Positions 49,308 through 60,500 of a stretch of 64,000 bases of DNA are shown here, one piece after another. Source of the stretch: Apoderus coryli. Lineage: Eukaryota; Arthropoda; Insecta; Coleoptera; Attelabidae. Every line of letters begins with the position of its first letter. Within the stretch, counting starts at the first letter, position 1. The DNA lies in assembly GCA_911728435.2 (NCBI GenBank), contig OU452203.1, positions 23,500,134 to 23,564,133 of the forward strand, written 5' to 3'. A program made the translations under genes and the position numbers. The notes beneath the pieces are model-generated. The model was not told the origin of the DNA and ran no database searches. It saw only the letters and a list, made by a program, of their open reading frames with translations.

Positions 49308-50872
49308 TTGTCAAAATTTTTAAATCCTATTTATTTGGTCGTTGGCAGTAGGCAATTTAATGGTTTTCGGTCACCCTCAATAATAAACGTTACTTCTGGT
49401 ATTTCCCAAGGTCTCACTTTAGTACCATCGTTGTTTGATCATGATATTGACTTTACTTTGAAATATAATTGTCTACTAAGAAATATTTGGATATCTCGTC
49501 GGTATCTGGCTGTATTTATTGGTTTGCATTTTGACAATGATAAGTCATTAAAAAAAACTATATATAATTAGGAAATTATCTCTTCCTCTATATTGAAACG
49601 TTGCATAGGATTTAGGAGCGTCGTTGGACACGAAATTCTCTTTTCAGACTCTATGAGAGCTTTGGGATTTGTCATTCGCCATTCAAAATGTTTTCAAATA
49701 TTCTCATTTATGTTTTAACTTTGTATGATTATTCTTTTGTGCATTGAGCATTCTTCAACAGTCTGGGACTCTAAATATTTCACTTATGTCTTGAGACACT
49801 GCTCGGCACACTTATATGCTGATGACACTCAATTGTACATGTCCTTCAGGCCGGATAATATGGTTGACGTCGCGAGGCTTATCAATGATGATCTGGGACG
49901 TCTCGTGGAAATCTCTAATAAGCACTGCTTAACAATGAATCCCAACTAAAACGCAATTGTTGCTGTTGGGTGCGCGTCGTGCTCGGTTGGACTGCTCCGC
50001 TGGACTGAGACTTGATTTGGCGGGTTTTGAACTAAAATGTGTAAAAAGCCTGGGCCTGCACATCGATGCAGATTTGAGGTTTAGCGAGCATGTAAGTGCG
50101 TGTATTAAGAAGGCATTTTGTAATCTAAAATTGATCTATGGCCAGCGGGGAATACTGAGTCGGTCCATGAAGAAAATGCTTTGTGATAGCTTGGTCCTGT
50201 CACATTTTAATTGTGGCGATGTCGTCTATGGGCCTTGTCTGCTTGGTGTTGATGAGCGCAGGATACAGCTTATGCAGAATTCTTGCATTCGTCTGATATC
50301 TGGTATTCGAGGAAGAGAACGTGGTGTAAGTGCCAAGAGTTCTGAGCTGGGATGGCTGAGAATGGATCAGAGGCGTCTGCTACATTTACTTGTTTTTTAT
50401 AATAAAATAATACATAATAAAATTCCAACATATTTGTTTAATAAAATTGAATTCAGATCAAGTGCTCATCCTATAAATACCAGAAATGCTCATATTATTA
50501 TTCCACCCCTACACTACATAGCATTATTTGAACGGTCATTTAGCTATACTGTTTCGAGATTGTACAACGTACTACCCGGCGATGTGTCCGGGTTGTCTGG
50601 CCACCGCTTCAAATCTATGGTTAGGAAATTAATAGTTAGCAACTCTCTTGCTTGTTAAAAGTTTTTGTGTTTATTTTTTTTTTGTCTTAAACCGGGTAAG
50701 CTTTCATTGAGGTCACATTTATTGTTTTTGTTTTTTTTATTGTCTTGTATATTTCTCTTGTGTATGTCTAGAATAAGTAATAGATAAGGTTAAGCTAGGA
50801 GGCATGTGCCTCAACTTCGCCTTTTGCGTACCTACTACATCACAATAAAGTCATTATTATTATTAATATTAA
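49308..50872 (+). mobile_element. Decayed LINE with YADD box and ATT tail
   Basis: Degenerate RT motif B (49390-49450, TSGISQGLTLVPSLF), catalytic AHLYADDTQLYMSF (49800-49850), then a long C-terminal frame 49957-50658 (KCVKSLGLHIDADLRFSEHV, NCGDVVYGPCLLGVDERRIQ, TYLFNKIEFRSSAHPINTR). Frames change near 49580-49725 and 49949. The 3' UTR ends with CAATAAAGTCATTATTATT. Same clade as 1620-2614 and 11734-12370. Confidence 0.8.
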
Positions 50873-51850
50873 GTATATTTCAATATTTAACGTACAGAGA
50901 AAACTCTCAAACACCCGATACTAAATTGGTGCGGGTGGTCTATTTCTCCATACCGAAATTATTGTGCATTTCCTAAATATTGGCGAGCGCAGCTAGCTTC
51001 AACGTTTTCCACCCCTTATCCGATGCGTTCCGAAAAGTTTTTTAGGCGGCCACTAGGGCAACGTACCATAGGTCCAGGTCGACAACGACGCCCGCCGTCG
51101 CGATGCCAGTGTATAACATAAGAAAATCGATACCATGTAGCTTACACGACATCCGAATTTATTTCTGACTCTGACAAATATTAAATTATGATATTTTAAT
51201 TTTTTATTACAATGTTGATTTGGATTTACAGTTTATTTTAAATTATTATACGTAAGATATACAGGGAATTTGGTAACTATCTCTAATCTTATGCGTATTT
51301 TTTCAGTTTCTTCTATTAAACTTCTATCTACATTACAAAAAACCTAAATGACCGGTTTAGGTCCATCCTGTAGGTATAAAATAACACACCAACGTACTGT
51401 AGCTAAATTTTGTGTGGGTAAAACATGGCTGCCGGTTATCTGCTACTATACTGCAGATTTTTTTATTTATTCTTATTTATAGTTCTGAAAACAAAACATG
51501 TGAAAGATTATTTGACGAGATAAATTTACTACAATACTATACTGTGTATTTACCTTTTTTCCCTTTAAGCCTACGCATTGAGCTTATGATGTGATGTGGA
51601 AATAAAGTATTTGGTGCAGACAGTCTCTCGTATTTAGTATTAATGTGTAATATACCGGGTGATGTTCGTAAGTGGTTCGTTTAAATCTCTTCAAATCTAC
51701 CAAATGGATTTTTAAATAAAAAAATCAGTGGCGCACAAGTTTATTTAGCTCCATATCATATTGGTATTAGAGGTGAGACTTTAATTTGAAAATTTTACTG
51801 TTCCTTTATAGTTATTTACGTAATTAGTGGGATATGGACATTATTAAAGG
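50873..51850. other. Interval without genes
   Basis: A moderately GC-rich patch at 50985-51120 has CpG-rich words but no coding signal. Otherwise AT-rich. Confidence 0.4.
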
Positions 51851-52157
51851 ACGCATGTGAGGTTTGCACGACGAGGCCGTAGGCCGAGTCGTGTATTCAC
51901 ATAAGTGCGTTGATAATTCCTGTCCCACGTGTTTCGTACAAAAATTTTATCTACCACTGTTTATTAGTATGTCATAAAATTTTATATATATAAAAAATAT
52001 ACATATGTTAATTCAACGTATTGTTAATATTGGCTGACAACACAAGGTACCGGTGACCATATTTTCCCCGACTATGCATAGCAACAAATATAAACAACAT
52101 TCTCATTAACGCACTAGTGCGGTAATGTATTCAAAAACGCACTATTGCGGTAATATA
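51851..52157. repeat. Palindromic island with GC core plus ACGCACT repeats
   Basis: Bases 51851-51910 form an imperfect hairpin: ACGCATGTGA...GCACGACGAGGCC, a short loop, GGCCGAGTCGTGT...TCACATAAGTGCGT. About 200 bases on, ACGCACTAGTGCGGTAAT and ACGCACTATTGCGGTAAT repeat at 52111 and 52136; the first is itself palindromic. Confidence 0.65.
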
Positions 52158-53214
52158 CGTCATTATGGCATTGAAAATAGTGTCAAATCGTAGCTATTAC
52201 AGGACAGACAGTTGTATAGATAAAGATTTTTAAAAGCTGACCTCATATAAATGATTATGTACAGATCCATCTTCAGACGTTGTTGTTCAAATACAACGCA
52301 CCTACATAGTATAGTATTTAAAATTTCATCTGGAAATTTGTTTGTGAATTTCTTACACAGTTCAGCGCAATCTACTGGGTGGGACAAACATTTTTTTACA
52401 AAATTTTGTTTAAAAAGAATTGATTCGAAATAAGGGGTATGTTTAAAGTCGTCCGCCATTTTCGATTTTGCTTAAGGCGCCATTTTGATACTGAAATGTA
52501 AAAGCCTATTATCTTACCTATTCAACAAGACCCAATTTGTAAAAATCTAGCTAAACTAATAAAGAATATATTAATTGGTACGCTAACTGCAATTTTTTTG
52601 ACTTATGAAATATTTGCGAAAACAGTATTTTTGTAATGGCCGATTTCTCCGCAGTCACTGAACAGATTTGTTAGATACATGTCTTAAAATTTTCGGAAAG
52701 AGCCATATTTTCCAATCTCAATTTTAGAAAATTTTGTTCAAAAAGAATTGACCCGAAATAAGGGGTATGGAAGACGGATTTGGATTTTAAAATCTATTCT
52801 ATTGACTATCTAGCGCGACCAAGTTTTTTGTGGCCTTTTACATCTTGTGACACTGCTTGGGCCATTATTAATTGAGCTGGTGAGAATAACAGGGTACAAA
52901 ATGTGCCACAAGATATTTTTGCTTGTAGTTACACACAAGAAATATTTTATATTTTTATAAACAATAGCTTTAAAAAATAGTATACCTTATTAAGTAGATA
53001 AAATTCATTCAAAGCGTTCAATTTCTAATTTTCAATAAAAAAAAAGTCGTACCTTTAGGTGGGAACATAAATAATATGAGTTTGCACAAAAACCATAATA
53101 GAATATTTCTTACTTCCAATTCAAATTCAAGATAAAACAAATCTATATACATATACAGGTTCTGGCAAAAGTATGGATACATCCTAGAATCAAAAAGTAC
53201 GAAGTGTATAGAAC
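52158..53214. other. Interval without genes
   Basis: Short ORFs only. The words AAGAATTGA(C/T)(C/T)CGAAATAAGGGGTATG recur at 52418 and 52744, suggesting a small local duplication. Confidence 0.4.
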
Positions 53215-53226
53215 TCAATGTACCTT

Positions 53227-53661
53227 GTAGATTGTTTTTCCGAGTCGTTTAGGCGGTTTGGCCTCCCCTGACTTCGACCTGCAGAAGATCTTTTGTGAAT
53301 GACTCTAATCTATGAATTGCCCAGCAGTCCCACATTTTTCTAAAGTTGATGATTTCTCTGGGGGCTAAATTCCTTGCCTCTTCGGGTGTTAGGGTCACCC
53401 CTCCCAGGTGTTTTAGCCTTTTGCAGAAAAGTGCCATGCTTTTACAGAGCACATGTTCTGTTGTCTCTGTTGCGTCTTCGCAAAACCGACAAGTGTCGTC
53501 CTCGGTGAGGCCCATCTTTTTGAGATGGTACTTCACTGGGTGGTGTCCGGTAAAAAGGCCTGTAATTTGCCTTAGGTCGCTTCTCTCCAGTTGGATAAGC
53601 TTCTCTGCGTTGGCCTCTGAAGGTTTGGTAAACCTTTTTGATTGTCTTAGGCCTGGAGTGT
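53227..53661 (-). mobile_element. Short 5'-truncated LINE copy with 12-bp TSD
   Basis: The copy is flanked by exact TCAATGTACCTT at 53215-53226 and 53662-53673. It encodes the C-terminus seen at 5919-7259, from NTPGLRQSKRF through CRFCEDATETTEHVLCKS to LAPREIINF. The 3' end (53227 side) stops at ACAATCTAC without a poly-A tail. Confidence 0.88.
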
Positions 53662-53673
53662 TCAATGTACCTT

Positions 53674-54723
53674 AGTATGAATTAGTTCAAAAACTTAAAT
53701 ACAAAATTAGATGAAGAGAGTGGTTCCTCCTTTGATGTAAGTGACCGATTCATGTATCAGGAAATGTTTCATCTAGACATGTTTATGTTCGTTGGTATAG
53801 TGTAGTGAGGAGGTTGAACTCATTCGCATTGTAATGGTCTCGCAAAATTGCAAATGTATATCGAAGTCTCCTTCATTTAATTTGTAAAATTATTTGAATG
53901 CTCGTATGGCTTATGCCAAAAACCGTAGATAATTGCCTGGTTCTTAACGTTGGATCGATATTGACATGGCATAAAACAGCAACTTCCATAGCTTCGATTC
54001 CCACTATTTACTTTGGGGGAGTCTCTTATTTTATTCGCCCCGATCCTGCTTCTCTAAATTTGGCTAAAAGTTCATCTGGAGATTATTAAACAACTGTACT
54101 GTAATGTTAGCACACCTACCGTTTTCGTAATAATTTTAATTGTTGATACTCTTTCCTCAGATGTATAAACCATTTTCATCAATATAATAAGGTGATATAG
54201 AAAAAAGTACATTGCATAGTGCCACACAATAGAGGACACTAAAATAAGAAAAAAAGTTCCCATGAACACAGATTCGCAGGGCCTTCGGTTAAAAAATACG
54301 GGGTGTTGAATTTTAATTTTTTCTTTGGGTTTTTTTGAATATCTTTAGCCAGAGACGCAAGAAATGGATAAAATGTGGCATACATGGGTATTTTATCATG
54401 CTAAATTCAAATATGATCTTAGTTTTGTGATTTTTCTATGTCACCCTGTAGAATACGTACACTGCGATAATTTTTTATTCGGAACATCGAATTCTATATA
54501 AAAAAAAAAATCATGCGAGCTACACTATGGAAATTTTGAAATTTGTATGAAATTAACTACAAAAATTCCAATTTTTCCAAAAAATTAAAGTCTGTGGTAG
54601 ATCTGATCTAAAACCAAAAACAAACAACAAAAAGTCCAGGAAATGTTCTCCTTGTACACAAAATATATTGAAACATTTCGATGGTTTGTAATGTTTTTCT
54701 TTTTCAGTATTTTTAATGATTAA
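53674..54723. other. Interval without genes
   Basis: A possible 150-bp mariner-type MITE at about 54299-54449 (TACGGGGTGTTGAA and CACCCTGTA at its ends) and otherwise AT-rich DNA with short ORFs. Confidence 0.35.
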
Positions 54724-55460
54724 CAATAATCTCTCGAAACATGAATTGTCGGTATAGGACAAAAATAAACAAAACGACTTTGATAACACAAGCATTTTGG
54801 ACCGCGAGACTAATTATAAAAAGAGAGCATTATCAGAGATGCTCCACATCAACAAATTTAAAGAAAAATCGGTCAATTTTAGAACTGACACAATGAACCT
54901 AAGCATCATTTACTCTGCTCTACTCACAAATTAAAATGTTAACATTGAATACTATTAACAGATCAGGGAAGTTGTGTTGGGAAGAAGCTCTGTGATTGCT
55001 TGCTTGCTGTTCATTTGAGTTTGTGAATAAATGGTAATATAAAATAATGTACACTGAAATTTGGCCTGACTGTATACAAGGATAATTCGAGATAGGATAT
55101 ATTTATGTTTTTTAGTTGTAATTTTTTTACAAGGTTACTTAAATTAAGAACAACAACGATGTATATCATTAAGAATTTTCTACCACTGAAATGTGATAAA
55201 GTTATTTATTTATTCGTATTGTGTTGACCAAGTTATTTGTTATGTGTATTCAATTAGGTTGAAAATGACTTTATTGTTTTATATAATGTGAACGACTAGT
55301 CAAGGTATTACTTTGTAATTTTTCTTGTACGCTTTTGTTGTCATGATATTTTGTTTGAGCCCTGAAGAAGTTTATGTATAATAAACGAAACGTTGGCTAA
55401 AGTTTAGACTTTTGTTTATTTTTGTCCTATACCGACAATTTATGTTTCGAGAAATTATTG
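54724..55460. mobile_element. 737-bp unit bounded by ~51-bp inverted repeats
   Basis: The left arm (54724-54776, TCTCGAAACATGAATTGTCG then GTATAGGACAAAAATAAAC) is matched in reverse at 55409-55460 with about three differences. No ORF of note lies within. The right arm is preceded by a hammerhead-like core. It could be a fold-back or Penelope-type remnant; class unknown. Confidence 0.55.
55362..55391 (+). ncRNA. Hammerhead-ribozyme-like core
   Basis: CTGAAGA (fits CUGANGA) is followed by a six-pair hairpin GTTTAT...ATAAAC and then GAAAC, the order of a hammerhead core. Against it, one extra A sits between CTGAAGA and the stem, and no convincing stem I or a cleavage-site strand for stem III was found. 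Treat as a candidate only. Confidence 0.3.
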
Positions 55461-56032
55461 CTTAAGGACACAATTAACCGAAGATTGATTAACAATAATA
55501 ATGAGGTTTCTCCGGACCCTGTATAAAAGAAACTAGAAAATGCAATAAGAGAATTATTTTACGATAAATTGTTGCAAAACTTTACACTTCATTGCATCCA
55601 TCGCTAAATAAAAACGGTATAATTTGTGCACATCTTAAAATGTTTGTCATCCTTCGATATTAAAAGTTACTTTTTTTTTGTTATTTATTAATTTAATTTT
55701 TTTCTACATTTTTATCTTTAACAAATGCAACAGTTGTATTGTAGTAGGTAATAGGTATAAATAAGTTCTTCGGTTTTGCCGATGTTACAATAATTAATTT
55801 ATTGCACTTGCAACGTGTTTAATCATTTATTAAATACAGAGTGTTGCTGTAAAAACATCATACATTTCATTCGACGGTTATATTTCTGGGTGGCCCATTT
55901 AAAAGTATCCACATCTGATATTTTAGCAGGAATTGTCAAAATTGAAAGGCAAACAAAACAATTTAAAAAAACTAAAAACTAATTTCATCCCTAATATTAA
56001 TAATGAAAGAATGCCGTTTGATGCCGATTTTT
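55461..56032. other. AT-rich interval
   Basis: No gene or clear repeat is recognised up to the mariner copy 2 terminus. Confidence 0.4.
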
Positions 56033-57332
56033 TTGGGTCCGCCATCTAACGTTTTTTTTTCAACTAGTGCTTATTTCGTGAAGGGTAACAATTAGCTCAT
56101 GTCTGATTTGACAGATAATTAGTTTTATCCTTCCGCTGAACGAATATGGTTGTGTATACGCTTGAACAACGCTGGGAAATATTGCGACATTACTTTGAAA
56201 ATCATCGTAATGTTGCAGAATGTGTGCGAAAATTGCGTACGGATTTTGGAAGAAGAGAAGCACCGTCAGCTCCGTATGTTCGTTATCTCGTGAAAAAAGT
56301 GACAGAAACTGGCATCCTCATCGATAAACCAAAACGTGAAAAGCCAAAAACAGTGCGTACACCCGAGAATATTGCTGCTGTGGCAGAAAGTGTGCGTGAA
56401 GCGCCATCAACATCAATTCACCGTCGGTCTCAACAATTGAACATTTCGGAGACATCATTGAGACGAATTTTGCATAAAGACCTTGGTATGACGCCATACA
56501 AAGTCCAATTGGTTCAGGAGTTGAAGCCAACTGACCATCCAATGCGTTTTCGCTTCGCTCAGTGGGCCTGCGATCGACTTACAGAAGATGCCGATTTTGC
56601 CAAAAAAATCATCTTTTCAGATGAAGCTCATTTTGATCTTGGCGGGTATGTAAACAAGCAAAATTGTCGCATTTGGGGCACAGAAAACCCGCACGCATAC
56701 ATTGAAAAGCCGATGCACCCAAAACGAGTCACTGTTTGGTGCGGATTTTGGTCCGGAGGCATAATTGGGCCATTTTTCTGTGAAAATGAGCAAGGAGTGG
56801 CCGTTACAGTCAATGGCGATCGTTATCGGGCCATGTTGAACGAATTTTTGTTCACAAAAATTGAAGAGGAGGATATTGGCAACATTTGGTTTCAACAGGA
56901 CGGCGCTACGTGCCACACAGCCGAAGCTACACTCGATGTTTTGCGCCCTGTTTTTGAAGATCGCATTATCAGCTGCAGAGCTGATGTCGTTTGGCCACCT
57001 CGGAGCTGCGATTTGACACCGTTGGACTATTATTTGTGGGGTGCCGAAAGATAAGTGTTACGCCGACAAGTCAGAGACAATTGACGCTTTAAAGGACAAT
57101 ATTCGTGAAGCCATTGGTGAAATACAGCTGCACACAATCGATAATGTGCTTAAAAATTGGACTGATCGTGTAGGCTACTGCATGGCCAGCCGAGATAGCC
57201 ATTTGAATGAAATTATTTGTCATTATTAACCGGAAGGATTGTACTTTCAAATAAAAAAAGAAATTTGAGAAAATATTCAGCAGTTTTTCTTTTATAGCAT
57301 TTTCAAAAAAAAAAGTTATCTGGCAGACCCAA
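56033..57332 (+). mobile_element. DD41D mariner, copy 2
   Basis: Ends TTGGGTCCGCCATCTAACG and, in reverse, TTGGGTCTGCCAGATAAC match copy 1 at 45915-47182. TA follows the right end (57333-57334); the left flank reads TT, so that target copy is mutated or ragged. About 1300 bp. Confidence 0.85.
56146..57229 (+). pseudogene. DD41D transposase with one C-terminal frameshift
   Basis: The main frame (56146-57054, 302 aa) starts MVVYTLEQRWEILRHYFENH (HTH) and contains all three acidic residues: D159 (IFSDEAHFD), D252 (FQQDGATCH) and D294 (CDLTPLDYYLWG). There are 41 residues between the last two. Compared with copy 1, two bases are missing right after LWGA, so the last ~60 residues (DKCYADKSETIDALK...) lie in another frame (57041-57229). 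The catalytic core is intact but the C-terminus would be lost. Confidence 0.88.
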
Positions 57333-57336
57333 TATA

Positions 57337-57622
57337 TTAGGGGTTGGTTGTCCAATTATGCCCACCAAAATCGTCTTGTGGAGACCGTGTACAAAAAGGG
57401 GTTTTAAGGGGGGAGTTGGGACGCATCATCAGGGTCAGCCGCCACAAAACCACCCCTTACAGCCCCCTCCCACACACGTAACATCGATAATTACGTCTCA
57501 AGTCGCAGCCAGCACGAAATGCTTTTATGGAACGTGCATATAAGCGGGAGTAGCAGTGGAGATAAGCTGTTACCCCTGCCGTCTCGTCGCTACTCGGTAT
57601 AGGAGATTGGACAACCCCCTAA
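57337..57622. mobile_element. 286-bp GC-richer MITE-like unit
   Basis: Ends TTAGGGGTTGGTTGTCCAAT and (reverse) TTAGGGGGTTGTCCAATC are inverted. The interior is unusually GC-rich (CCGCCACAAAACCACCCC and similar). It begins four bases after mariner copy 2 ends. No target duplication is evident and no coding capacity. Confidence 0.5.
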
Positions 57623-58164
57623 AAACTTACTTTACAGGGATAGCAATTTCTAAAAGGAACTTATTGACATGCTTTTTTTCTTCGTTAAGAAAATTTTTAT
57701 TTATAATTATATTCTCACCTTTCACACAGGTTATTCTTATTATTATTTGTTCATAGAAGTATAACACAAATGGTCCGTCGAGGTTAGTGTACCTATTTCT
57801 CAATTTAATAATTAAATCTTCGAGCGAAATTGAATGTGAGGTTTTCCATGTTCCGATAATGTAAATTTAAAAAGGAATCAATAAGACATTTTGGCTGAAT
57901 TTAGCTTATCATCTCTGCCCAGCAGCGTATTATTATTATCGTGCAGATACGTTGGTCACCTTTTATATTTTTACAAACAGTACGTCGTTGAGAATGAGAG
58001 TTAGGGATATAGATACTCTTGAAGCAGTTCGTTGATAATTTTTTAAGGCCTAACTCCGTTTCGGTCAAATTTTGGTCCAGAAGCATCATTTGAGAAAACA
58101 GTGTACAATTATTGGTTTGCAGAATTTTGTCATGGTCGTCCATCAATCTCTCAAAATATAAATA
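57623..58164. other. Interval without genes
   Basis: The 58218-57901 minus-strand frame has no recognisable motif. It ends at TA just before the fold-back mariner. Confidence 0.4.
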
Positions 58165-59091
58165 CGAGTCATGTTTTTTAAGTAAGTACCGTTTTGGAAT
58201 TAAAAAAAAAACGTGCAAAGATATCGCAATAATTTTATTTTTACATGAAAGCCTGTACCTTAATCTACTTTTCTACATAATTTCCGTGAATATTGAGGCA
58301 CTTGTCATAACGTGGCACCAGTTTTTGAATACCCTTCTCATAAAATTCTGCCGCCTGACTTGTTAACCACTGTATCACAAATGTTTTGACTTCGTTATCG
58401 TCTGGAAGACGCTGACCACCCAGGTGTTTCTTCAAGTGCAGGAACAAATGGTAGTCGCTGGGCGCCAGATCAGGGCTGTATGGAAGATGATCTAGAGTTT
58501 TAAAAGATTTGATGAGATCTTTGGTCCGATTAGCCACATGTGGACGGGCATTGTCATGCAGCAAAACGATACCCTTACTCAACTTGCCACGTCTTTTGTT
58601 CTGGATTGCACAACGCAGATTGTTCAATGTCTCACAATAAGACGCTGAATTGATTGTCTCATTACGAAGTAGAACCTCCACTAGCAATACTCCTTTTCTG
58701 TCCCAAAAAACTGTGTTTGCTTAAACTTCACTCTTTTGGGTGATGATGAATGTCGCTATTCCATGGATTGTTGTTTCGATTCTGGTGTGACGTAGGCCAC
58801 CCATGTTTCGTCACCAGTAACAATTTGGTCTAAAAAATCTTCACCTTCATTGTGGTACCGCTCAAGGAAAGTCAATGCACTGCACAGTGGTTAACAAGTC
58901 AGGCGGCAGAATTTTATGAGGAGGGAATTGAAAAACTGGTGCCACGTTATGACAAGTGCCTCAATATTCACGGAAATTATGTACAAAAGTAGATTAAGGT
59001 ACAGGCTTTCATGTAAAAATAAAATTATTGCGATATCTTTGCACGTCTTTTTTTAATTCCAAAGCGGTACTTACTTAAAAAACATGCCTCG
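58165..59091 (-). mobile_element. Fold-back mariner (DD34D-type) derivative
   Basis: TA on both sides (58163-58164, 59092-59093) and ends CGAG(T/G)CATGTTTTTTAAG. The left part (58870-58170, minus strand) is the 3' half of a classic mariner transposase: GDETWVAYVTPESKQQSME, LHDNARPHVANRTKDLI, YSPDLAPSDYHLF, then LVPRYDKCLNIHGNYVEK. Stops, a frameshift and a two-codon loss between the second and third Asp disable it. The right part (58884-59086) is an inverted second copy of the last ~203 bp, replacing the true 5' end. Confidence 0.82.
58265..58687 (-). pseudogene. Mariner transposase C-terminal half
   Basis: The 140-aa open stretch holds the second and third catalytic Asp (LLHDNARPH and SPDLAPSDYHLF) but only 32 residues separate them instead of 34. 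The first Asp (GDETW) lies upstream in another frame near 58810. The C-terminal HGNYVEK ending is typical of this mariner group. Confidence 0.82.
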
Positions 59092-60145
59092 TATGTTGTC
59101 ATCTATCGATTTTCATGTCGGTTCGGTATACAAAAATCATCTTGTATAGATCAATGCGTTTAGCGCTGGGACAACCTGTATAGTTATGTTTTTAGTAAGA
59201 AAAATGTTTTTTTTTTTTAATAAAATTTTAATGGAATCTTTTAATTTCCGCAAATAAAATTACAAAGACAAATGTTTTGGGCCTCCATATTGAAAAATTA
59301 ATCAAATCAATTAGGTTGTCATTATTTTCAACGACCCCCGTTATTAGGTGTAATTGTAAAATATTACGATACCTAGTGTGCTTTAAGGGATGATTATAAG
59401 TTGCGTGACGTCAAAATATCCACGACCAGGGCAACGGCCAGACATGGAATATCGATCAGAACTGAAAGAAAATATTATTTCACATTTGATTAAAATAAAA
59501 ATATCAAATAGTTAAAATATAAAAACACACATTTTTACTACAAGTCAGTGCATAAACTGTTTTATTGGATTATTCCAGGATAATAAATTTATGTTTCAGC
59601 CAAAAAAAAACAAACAAAAATCTTGCATGTAGATATTTAATGCAGGATTAGTCAAAGCCATGAAAAGTATTTTTATGACCCGATGTACCACCAGTAATTG
59701 TTTACCAATTATTATTATAGTGTAAACAGTTTTTTTTCTTTGTTTTAGAAAATCTGTCAAAGCAAATTTAAAAAGTAAATGGGCAAAAAGCCTGTACATC
59801 TATAATATTGTACGTACTTTAGCAAAATAAAATAAAAAAAGTTGACTAAATTTTCAGCTTAACTAGATTTTATATAAAATGTGAACTTATCCATTTGGAA
59901 AATTTCAAATTTTCATCGATACGGAATAAAATTTCAGATGCGCTAAACATTTTTACGTCAATCATGGTAATATCTGTTTATACAAGGATGGTGGTGCCTT
60001 AAATTCGCCAAATATCTGGACTTTACGTTAGAAAAATGTTTGCCAAAGTCTATTATGTACAATAATTATTTTATGAGTGCTAGATGGTCTTTCAAGGCAG
60101 GTGAAATTGCTTTGTTGCCAAAATAATTTTTAAGAAAAGTAATTT
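59092..60145. other. AT-rich interval
   Basis: No gene recognised. Confidence 0.4.
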
Positions 60146-60500
60146 ATTATACAAGGGAAAAAGTACTAGATTTTAGCTCGAGGTTGTGTTGTCTCCCGAC
60201 GCGCAGCTGAGGGAGACAAAAAGCGAGAGCTAAAATATAACTTTTTTCCCGTGTATGATACACTATTTTGTTCTGAGACGGGAAAAACTTCGATTTAATA
60301 TTGAAAAAAGTCAGAAAATTTTCCAAGTGAAATTTTAAAAGTTTTAAAAACCTTTCAGTAATAAAATAAAATTTCCTAAAATTAAATATCTACCGTTACT
60401 TATGTGTCCGGGAAAAAAGTACTCACTTTTTTCCCGGGGATAAAAAGTGACATTTTATTACCTGTCAAGAGAGTAAATATGTCAAACTTTTTTCCCGTCA
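60146..60500. repeat. Hairpin cluster built on GGGAAAAA(A)GT
   Basis: A roughly 115-bp imperfect palindrome (60146-60260) has arms with ACAAGGGAAAAAGT, TTTTAGCTC and GTCTCCC around a GACGCGCAGCTGAG centre. A perfect 13-bp hairpin with a four-base loop follows at 60408-60437 (CCGGGAAAAAAGT). Six copies of the GGGAAAAA(A) word in both directions lie within 350 bases (60154, 60246, 60283, 60410, 60431, 60487). Confidence 0.7.
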
